64,000 nucleotides of DNA from Branchiostoma lanceolatum. Taxonomy: Eukaryota > Chordata > Leptocardii > Amphioxiformes > Branchiostomatidae. The stretch spans positions 12,105,424 through 12,169,423 of the forward strand of contig NC_089732.1 of NCBI RefSeq assembly GCF_035083965.1, written 5' to 3'. Below, one piece after another: positions 58,701 to 64,000 of the stretch. The position numbers were made by a program, and so were the translations under genes. Position 1 is the stretch's first letter. Every line of letters begins with the position of its first letter. The notes under the pieces are model-generated. The model was not told the DNA's origin, searched no databases, and saw only the letters and a program-made list of their open reading frames with translations.

Positions 58701-61700
58701 GTTTTTACCGTAGATGGGGATCGTGTAGTTATCCTTGTAGTTTGCGGCTGTGTACTTTTTACAGACGCTGTGGTGAAAGGCTGTGTAGTTACCAACGTGG
58801 AAGGTAGCTGAGTGGTTGTCAATGTAGATGACGCCCATGTAGTTTTCACCGTAGATGTAGGATGTGTAGTTTTCGCCGTAGATTGAGATCGTGTAGTTCT
58901 CGCCGTAGATAGAGGTTGTGTTGTTGCCATCGTTGGCTGAATCGTTTTCATTGTAGTGGAAAGCTTTGTAGTTTTAACTGTTGGAGGCTGCGTCATTTTC
59001 TCTGTCGATGTTGGCTGCGTAGTTTGCACTGTTGATGCAGGCTGTGCAGTTTTCACTGTTGATAGAGGATGTGTAGTTTGCACTGTCGATATAGGATGTG
59101 TAGTTTTCATTGTAGATGTAGGCTGTGTTGTTTTTACTGTAGATGTAGGCTGTGTACTTTGCACTGTCGATGGAGGCTGTGTTGTTTCCACTGTCGATGG
59201 AGGCTGTGTTGTTTTCACTGTAGATGGAGGCTGTGTAGTTTTCACCGTGGTAAAGGGTTGTGTAGTTACCATTGTGGAAGGTGGCTGAGTGGTTGTCAAT
59301 GTAGATGACGCCCATGTAGTTTTCATGGTCGAAGGCAGGTCTGTAGTTTTGTCCGTAGTTAAAGCCTGTGTAGTTTCTACCATCACAGTAGTTGACGGCT
59401 GTGTACTTTTAAATGTTGAGGGCACCTTTGTTGGTTTCACCGTAGATGGTAGTCGCGTAGTTATCCTTGTAGTTCGAGGCTGCGTACTTCTTTCAGATGT
59501 TGTGGTGAATGGTTGTTTTGTTTCAATCATGGTAGAAGGTTGCATTGGTGTAGTCGTCGTTTGTACAGTGGATGACAGCCGCGTACTTTCCATCGTAGAA
59601 GGACGCTGTGTGGTTTTAAATGTTGAAGGCATCTGTGTAGTCTTCGCGGTAGACCAGGGCCGTGTAGTTTTCACCGTGGTTGTAGAATATGTTGGCTTTA
59701 CAGTGTGAATCGGTGTAGTTGCTACAGTTGAAGGCAGATGGGTAGTTGTTGTGGTGGATATGGGCTGTGTCGTTCTTACCGTGGTTGGTGGCTTTGTAGT
59801 TTTCACCGTGGATTGAAGCATGGTAGTTTCCACGGTAGAAGGCATCTGCGTAGTTTCAGAAGAGGTTACAGGCAGTGTAGTTTCCACGGTGGATGGTCGC
59901 AGTGTTGTTGTCACCATTGACGAAACCTGTGTAGATATAATAATTGTTAATGTTAGAGGCTGCATAAAGTCTAGAGTAGCTGAAAGCACAGTGAAATCTA
60001 CAGTTGCTGATGTTATTGCACTTTTTGCTTTTACTAGATCTGAGAAATGCGCTGTTCTTTTAGAGTCTGGGTAGTTATATCATTAGTTAGAGGCTGTGTG
60101 TAGTTGTTACTGTTGTAAGACTATTTGTTGTCATCAACGTGGTTAGAATCTGGATTGCACTCACCGTGGTTGGAGACGCTGTAGTTTCCATAGTGGATGC
60201 TGATTGTGTAGTCTTCTCCGTGGAGGGATGCAGTGACGTTGTCACAGATGGCGGCAGCTGTGTAGTTGCTTCCGTAGATGCTCCCAGTGTAGTTGTCACA
60301 ATCGGCGGAATCTCTGTCATTTCTATCGTTGTTAGAGGCTGTGTAGTTTTTGCATAGGTTGGAGCATTTGTAGCCTTCAACGTTGTAATTTCTGCTGTGG
60401 TTGCAGCCTGTGTAGTTTCCATCGTGGTTAGAGCATTTGTAGATTTTGCGGTGGTTGGGGCATTTGTAGTTTTTATGGAGGTTGGAGCACTTGTAGATTT
60501 TATCGGGGTTGAAGCATCTGTAGTTTGAGCATCTGTAGTTTTCACCGTGGTTGGAAAACGTGTAGTTCTTGCTGTTGTTGAAGAGGCTGTAGTTTTAATT
60601 GTGGATGGTGTCTGCGTAGTCTTTACCGTTGATGGTGACGACGTAGTTGCCACCACTGTTGTAGATATTAATGTAGTTTCTCCTGTTGATAGTGGCTGTG
60701 TAGTTTCTCTTCTGGTCGGAGTTTGTGTAGTGTCCTCCATTTTTGTAGTTTCTCTGGTTTCTACCACTGTCGGAGGCTGTGTAGTTTCCAGTGTAGTCAG
60801 AAGCTGTGTAGTCCCTACTGTAGTTGGAGCCTGTGCAGTTTTTACTGTTGTTCCAGTTTCTGATGTTGTTAAAGTTTGTGTAGTTGCTGTCGTTGTTATA
60901 GGAAGTGTAGTATCAAACGTTATTGAAGGCTGTGTAGTTTTTGGTGTGGTCGGAGCCTGTGTACTTTCCAACGTTGTTAGAATCTGTGTAGTATCTATCG
61001 TTGTTAGGGGCTGAGTGGTTTCGGCATTGGTTGGAGCATTTGTAGGTTTCACCGTCGATAGAGGCTGTGTAGTTTCTGCCGTAGTTGGAGCCTGTGTAGT
61101 TTGCACCGTGGTTTGAGCTTTTGTAGTTTTCATCGTGCTTGGAATCCGTGTAGTTCTTAGTGCCGTTGTAAAGGCTGTAGTTTTCATTGTGGATGGCGCC
61201 TGTGTAGTCTTCAACGTTGAAAGAGATTGTGTAGTTTGTGCATTGGTTGAGGTCTGTGCAGTTTTCACGGTGGTTGCGGCATTCGTAGTTTTTAAAGTGG
61301 TTTGGGCATTCGTTGTTTTAACCGTAGTTGGAATCCATGTAGTACCTGGTGTTATTGTTGTTGTAGACGCTGTAGTTTTCATTGTGGATGGTGTCTGTGT
61401 AGTTTTCATTGTTGATAGAGGTTCTGTAGTTTCTGCATTGGTTGAGGTCTGTGTAGTTTTCACGGTGGTTGCGACATTCGTAGTTTTTAACGTGGTTTGC
61501 GCATTTGTGGTTTTAACCATGGTTGGAGTCCATGTAGTACCTGATGTTGTTTTAGATTTTGTTGTTGATGGTGTCTGCGTAGTCCTTACCGTTGATGGCG
61601 ATGGTGTAGTTCCCACCGCTGTTGTAGAAACCAGCGTAGTTTCTCCTGTTGTTAGGGGCTCTGTGGTTTCTTTTCTGGTTGCAGTCTGTGTAGTTTCCTC

Positions 61701-64000
61701 CCTTTTTGTAGTTTCTCTAGTTTCTACCACTGTTGGAGGCTGTGTGGTCTCTGCTGTAGTTGGAGCCTGAGTAGTTTTCACCGTTGTTAGAAGATGCGTA
61801 GTTTCGTCTGTCGTTGGAGCCTGTGTTGTTTTCAACGTTGTTGGTTGATGTGTAGTTTCTGCTTTTGTTTCAGCTTCTGTAGTTATTACCGTGGTTGGAG
61901 TTTTTGTAGTTTTAACCGTAGTTGGAGCATTTGTAGTTTTCATTGTTGTTTTAGGGACTGTAGTTTTCATTGTTGATGGTGTCAACGTTGATAGAGGTTG
62001 AGTAGTTTCTGCATTCGATGGAGTCTGTGTAGTTTTCACGGTTGTTGGGGCATTTGTAGTTTTTACCGTGGTTGGAGTTCTTGTAGTTTTAACCGTAGTT
62101 GGTGCATTTGTCGTTTTTGTTGTTGTTTTAGAGACTGTAGTTTTCATTGTGGATGGTGTCAACGTTGATAGAGGTTGAGTAGTTTCTGCATTCGATGGAG
62201 TCTGTGTAGTTTTCACAGTTGTTGGGGCATTTGTAGTTTTTACTGTGGTTGGAGTTTTTGTAGCTTTTACTGTAGTTGGAATCCGTGTAGTTGCCATTTT
62301 TGTTGTAGAGGCTGTAGTTTTCATTGTAGACGGTGTCTGTGTAGTCTTCACCGTCGAAAGGAATGGCGTAGTTCCCACCGCTGTTGTAGAAACTAGTGTA
62401 GTTTCTCCTGTTGATAGATGTCGTGTAGTTTCTATTGGAGTTTGAGTCTGTGTAGTTATTGTTGTTGTTGTTGCAGAGGCTGTAGTTTTCATTGTGGATG
62501 GTGTCTGTGTAGTCTTCACCGTTGATGGTGATGGTGAAGTTCCCACCGCTGTTGTAGAAACTAGTGCAGTTTTTCCTGTGGTCAGCGACACTGTAGTTTC
62601 TCTTTTGGTTGGAGTTTGTGTCGTGTCCTCCAATTTCGTAGTTTCTCTAGTTTCGACCACTGTTGGAGGTTGGGTTGTTGCTGCTGTTGTTGTTGGAATC
62701 TGTGTAGTTTTCATCGTTGTTAGAAGCTGCGTAGTTCCTTCTGTAGTTGGAGTATGTGTTGTTTTCGACGTTGTAAGGGGATGTGTAGTTTCTGCTGTAG
62801 TTTGAGCTTGTGTAGTTTCCATCGTGGTTGCAGCTTTTGTAGTTTGCATCGTGGTTGGAATCCATGTCGTTCTTGTTGTTGTCGTTGTAGAAGCTGAAGC
62901 TTCCATTGTGGCTTGTGCCTGCGTAGTCTTAGCCGTTGATAGACTTTGAGTAGTTTCTTCATCCGTAGGACCCTGTGTAGTTTTCATTGTGGTTGGGACA
63001 TTTGTAGTTTTTACCGTGGTTGGAATTCGTGTAGTTGGAATCCGTGTTGTTGCAGAGGGTGTGGTTTTCATTATGGATGGCGTCTGCGTAGTTTTCACCG
63101 TCGATAGGAATGGTGTAGTTCCCACCACTGCTGTAGAAACTAATGTAGTTTCTTCTGTTGATGGAGGCTGTGTTGTTTCTATTCGGGTCGGAGTTTGTGT
63201 AGTTATTTTGGTTGTTGTTGCAAAGGCTGTAGTTTTAAATGTTGATGGCGTCTGCGTAGTCCTCACCGGTGATGGCGATGGTGTAGTTCCCAACGCTGTT
63301 GTAGAAACTAGTGTAGTTTTTCCTGTGGTCAGCGACTCTGTAGTTTCTCTTGTGGTTGGAGTTTGTGTCGTGTCCTCCAATTTCGTAGTTTCTCTAGTTT
63401 CTACCACTGTTGGGGGTTGTGTAGTTTCTGATGTGGTTGGAATCTTTGTAGTTTTCATCGTTGTTAGAAGCTGCGTAGTTTCTTCTGTTGTTGGAGCCTG
63501 TGTTGTTTTCAACGTTGTTAGGGGATGTGTAGTTTCAGCAGTAGTTTGAGCTTGTGTAGTTTCCACCGTGGTTGCAGCTTTTGTGGTTTTCATCGTGGTT
63601 GGAATCCATGTCGTTCTTATTATTGTCGTTGTAGAAGCTGAAGTTTTCATTGTGGATGGTGCCTGCGTAGTCTTCGCCGTTGATAGAGTTTGAGTAGTTT
63701 CTTCATCCGTAGGACCCTGTCTAGTTTTCACGGTGGTTGGGGCATTTGTAGTTTTTACCGTGGTTGGAATTCGTGTAGTTGGAATCCGCGTTGTTGCAGA
63801 GGGTGTGGTTTTCATTATGGATGGCGTCTGCGTAGTTTTCACCGTCGATAGGAATGGTGTAGTTCCCGCCACTGCTGTAGAAACTAGGGTAGTTTCTTCT
63901 GTTGAGAGAGGCTTTGTAGTTTCTCTTCTGGTTGGAGTCTGTGTAGCTATTGTTGTTGTTGCAGAGGCTGTAGTTTGCATTGTGGACGGTGTCTGCGTAG
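32912..64000 (-). CDS. Giant transmembrane mucin (Thr-rich, SEA, EGF, TSP1, NIDO, AMOP, VWD), 5' end off window
   Basis: Forty-one exons are read on the minus strand: 60111-64000 (open at the edge), 54949-59926, then 39 small exons down to 32912-33442. All junction phases agree; EGF-type introns are phase 1 and NIDO introns phase 0. Order: Thr-rich tandem repeats, EGF, SEA, split EGF, TSP1, EGFs, NIDO, AMOP, VWD (GDPH), Ig/cadherin-like, EGF array, SEA, split EGF, transmembrane helix, cytoplasmic tail. The NIDO-AMOP-VWD run is that of MUC4 and Mesh; the SEA-EGF-TM end is that of MUC3/12/17. It is presumably an apical, heavily O-glycosylated surface protein. Orthology to any one vertebrate mucin is not claimed. 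The signal peptide and 5' exons lie beyond 64000. Confidence 0.88.
35138..35243 (-). other. Transmembrane helix exon
   Basis: VVTGTTVTIAVVVFIMLIVI continues to IIMRRRSIQSTARR. One hydrophobic span of about 22 residues is followed by a triple-Arg stop-transfer signal, giving type I topology. Confidence 0.9.
35582..35874 (-). other. Split EGF 2 (exons 35805-35874 and 35582-35631)
   Basis: AFCYQGYCLNGGSCSIQNDA..TC joined across a phase 2 intron to CPLQYTGQRCQTYLTG. Its exon pattern is the same as split EGF 1. Confidence 0.88.
36335..37206 (-). other. SEA domain 2 (exons 37094-37206 and 36335-36560)
   Basis: LQFHDLVFNANLANCKTTEY then LTRLFETHINLTIRMAYMAV, VSDLRNGSVIADT and DIAQAFIQGAGNTS. The NGSVIA stretch fits the Gly-Ser autoproteolysis loop. 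The first exon is 113 bases, exactly as in SEA 1. Confidence 0.75.
36640..36800. repeat. Retroelement 3' tail fragment in mucin intron
   Basis: Ends GCCATCTCAATAAATCACAA with a short repeated tail. An antisense SINE-tail piece (CCCATAGCC..GGGTTGTTATCCACTGTG) follows at 36845-36930. Confidence 0.4.
37255..37600. repeat. Simple-sequence region (ACTACACTAC-type) in mucin intron
   Basis: Low-complexity tandem CACTACACTATACT-like DNA between the last array EGF and SEA 2. It generates the open frames at 37403 and 37264. Confidence 0.75.
40870..41000 (+). repeat. Non-LTR 3' end fragment, A-rich tail
   Basis: AGAGGTGATGTTTAATATTA, then TGTTTAATAAATAAAATAAT running into poly(A)-rich repeats. Confidence 0.4.
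41754..41829. repeat. 11-bp minisatellite, about 7 copies
   Basis: Unit TAATGCAGCAC with an alternating TAATGCAACAC variant, in the intron before the double-EGF exon. Confidence 0.85.
42885..42985 (+). repeat. Half-copy of the GAAGAAGG..GAAACGT foldback family
   Basis: GAAGAAGGTGTCTGATAGAC, GAAACGTTAGCAGG and TTGGGTAAAAAGAATCTCC match the right arm of 15757-16065. A similar piece (CTGAAGAAGG) lies near 48611. Confidence 0.55.
43085..43788 (-). other. Ig/cadherin-like segment and MUC4-type EGF (exons 43535-43788, 43085-43241)
   Basis: NNPPTLTGPSNIRLRVGETF has a beta-sandwich-like pattern but low motif content. The next exon carries VCGCVNGGLCDYDN, CVCPSGWGGPFCEVDIDGCD and GSPCF, the arrangement that follows VWD in MUC4. 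Confidence 0.75.
44132..45867 (-). other. VWD domain and C-terminal extension (exons 45690-45867, 45274-45428, 44638-44889, 44132-44437)
   Basis: Opens ASGIGDPHMTTLDGSQFSFN with the GDPH site known to self-cleave in MUC4 and gel-forming mucins. LQGILGNANGNTSDDFIIPD matches the family G.LGN.NG.P.DDF. The last exon holds the ACGGQDRAACLHDVGVTG tail seen after VWD in MUC4/Mesh-type proteins. Confidence 0.9.
44961..44987. repeat. (TGAA)n microsatellite
   Basis: Six or more TGAA units next to a retroelement-like tail. A short similar run is at 50900. Confidence 0.8.
46490..46640 (+). repeat. Degenerate tRNA-derived SINE in mucin intron
   Basis: GGGTCGAATCCCTAGCACGC (box B) is followed by GAACACTTTACACCTATTTC. 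It has the same lineage as 16380-16500. Confidence 0.55.
47155..47218. repeat. 'TTACTCAAGCAACTGG' MITE fragment
   Basis: GGTTAGACATCCAGGTAATA through CAAGCAACTGGAT; one end only. Confidence 0.6.
47758..47845. repeat. (GT)n/(GTAT) microsatellite
   Basis: An alternating GT run in the intron between NIDO and AMOP exons; source of the spurious 286-codon plus-strand frame. Confidence 0.9.
48063..50161 (-). other. NIDO domain (exons 50019-50161, 49371-49553, 48816-48977, 48063-48410)
   Basis: Begins DRLFPFGEAMNDTLLTVLSE, then VSENGIAIATNGKNHF, DICAIFAPFWANNRFQ, VWYNTYTSDESG and ATNFTASFVLVATWQRMVP. These are typical nidogen-like blocks. The last exon (348 bases) holds QAVIATDYRRTYTMYRYKDG and a Tyr/Arg-rich extension. 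Confidence 0.88.
50165..50480 (-). repeat. SINE core copy, antisense, lacking the palindrome
   Basis: Matches 1376-1690 in minus-strand sense (GGACGTTAAATGAAGGTCCC, AAGAACCCACCACACC). Uninterrupted CACACCGGGGCATGCCCC near 50290 shows the pre-insertion state. Confidence 0.8.
51108..51855 (-). other. Three EGF domains (exons 51703-51855, 51404-51529, 51108-51254)
   Basis: The first is atypical: HIDWCDPVEDRCGQSTGAGN with CYCNHGYDIVL. The next two begin DIDECTSGMNDC and DIDECQGLLNTNCDAH, with calcium-binding D-x-D-E-C starts. Confidence 0.85.
52288..52461 (-). other. Thrombospondin type 1 repeat (one exon)
   Basis: GEFGQWSDWSNCLSTCGEGS, then RMRTRECDSPPPSAGGRYC and FQPCDLPPC. The WSxWSxC and CSxTCG-like motifs and six cysteines fit TSP1. 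Such repeats carry C-mannosyl Trp and O-fucose in other proteins. Confidence 0.9.
52719..53163 (-). other. Split EGF 1 (exons 53094-53163 and 52719-52765)
   Basis: ELCYTGYCLNGGECTVVNKS..TC joins CPLSHTGDRCETLIV across a phase 2 intron. It has six cysteines in EGF spacing. Confidence 0.85.
53475..54405 (-). other. SEA domain 1 (exons 54293-54405 and 53475-53664)
   Basis: Sequence FSQSITLTGLSYRSALADCT leads into SEDFKSTKTQTETT, then VADYIYSITITSFRSGSLIA and VLEQAFINSLG. The TSFR-SGS-L pattern is the SEA autoproteolysis loop (cleavage between Gly and Ser). No membrane helix follows this copy. Confidence 0.7.
54949..59926 (-). repeat. Mucin exon 2: 4978-base Thr-rich exon ending in an EGF domain
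   Basis: Entered at acceptor CTACACAG|GTTTCG (59927/59926). 27-base (9-residue) units of the STVKTTQPP type fill about 1500 codons. From about 58580 to 58180 the units are nearly identical (STVQTTQPT), with one 8-residue unit. From about 56450 to 55440 the order is a 54-base dimer (KTTESTTTVKTTQPPSTA). The exon leaves the mucin region as MPTILQVCNSGCDEHADAQS and ends in a short EGF (CLCRKGFSGNGTVCEL), so mucin and EGF parts belong to one protein. Confidence 0.9.
60111..64000 (-). repeat. Mucin exon 1 (partial): Thr-rich region with ~745-bp super-repeats
   Basis: The open frame contains no Cys and is made of roughly 9-residue units such as TTVKTTQAP, TTAETTQPL and TTMKTTKIP. A distinctive block (STAVAGTTPFLSTVKTTQTP) recurs at DNA positions 63851, 63107 and 62360, giving super-repeats of 744-747 bases. 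A shorter 177-base duplication lies at 61983 and 62160. The proposed donor is ACAACA|GTAACA at 60111/60110; this weak donor is the least certain splice call in the gene. The frame would otherwise stop at 60087. Confidence 0.75.

Noticed and set aside
54930-63549. Long plus-strand frames rich in Val/Cys/Asp (for example 54930-55634, 60547-61014, 62989-63549)
   Set aside because: Antisense of the Thr-rich repeats. The 27-base unit is a multiple of three without stops in several frames, so open frames arise automatically; no starts, splice sites or domains support them.

Overview
The window looks like the nuclear genome of an invertebrate deuterostome, most likely a lancelet (Branchiostoma). Genes are intron-rich with standard GT..AG splice sites. 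The proteins are animal ones, and intergenic and intronic DNA is packed with short foldback elements and SINEs. The species call is an inference from gene content and texture; no species-specific marker was tested.

Layout. (1) 1-3537, minus: 5' part of a NADAR-domain gene, running off the left edge. (2) 3538-4083: promoter-like stretch, probably shared with SMIM15 (CDS 5293-5520, plus), which has a long 3' UTR. (3) 8149-14516, minus: a complete nine-exon ERCC8 (CSA) WD40 gene. (4) 14794-18557, plus: a complete five-exon NDUFAF2, head-to-head with ERCC8 across 277 bp. SMIM15, ERCC8 and NDUFAF2 are also neighbours on human 5q12.1, so this is old microsynteny. (5) 18558-22446: gene-poor, with SINE pieces and a 480-bp palindrome. 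(6) 22447-22914, plus: a small single-exon type I membrane protein of unknown family. (7) 24342-26141, minus: an intronless LRR receptor with a duplicated tyrosine-rich tail segment. (8) 28518-31551, plus: a four-exon arylacetamide deacetylase-like esterase. (9) 32912-64000, minus: the C-terminal 41 exons of one giant membrane mucin whose N-terminus lies beyond the right edge.

The mucin dominates the window. Two huge Thr-rich exons (at least 3.9 kb, and 5.0 kb) are followed by EGF, SEA, split EGF, TSP1, three EGFs, NIDO, AMOP, VWD with GDPH, an Ig/cadherin-like segment, more EGF-type domains including a calcium-binding EGF array, a second SEA, a second split EGF, one transmembrane helix and a cytoplasmic tail of about 315 residues. 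It combines the MUC4-type NIDO-AMOP-VWD core with the SEA-EGF-TM anchor of MUC3/12/17-type mucins. I checked every splice phase from 60111 to 32912 by hand and the frame stays open throughout.

Functionally the window mixes housekeeping repair and metabolism genes (ERCC8, NDUFAF2, NADAR, AADAC-like) with cell-surface genes (mucin, LRR receptor, small membrane protein). I see no operon, CRISPR array or virus. Several SINEs with different pol III heads share one core domain, and one carries a nested palindromic insertion with a target-site duplication.
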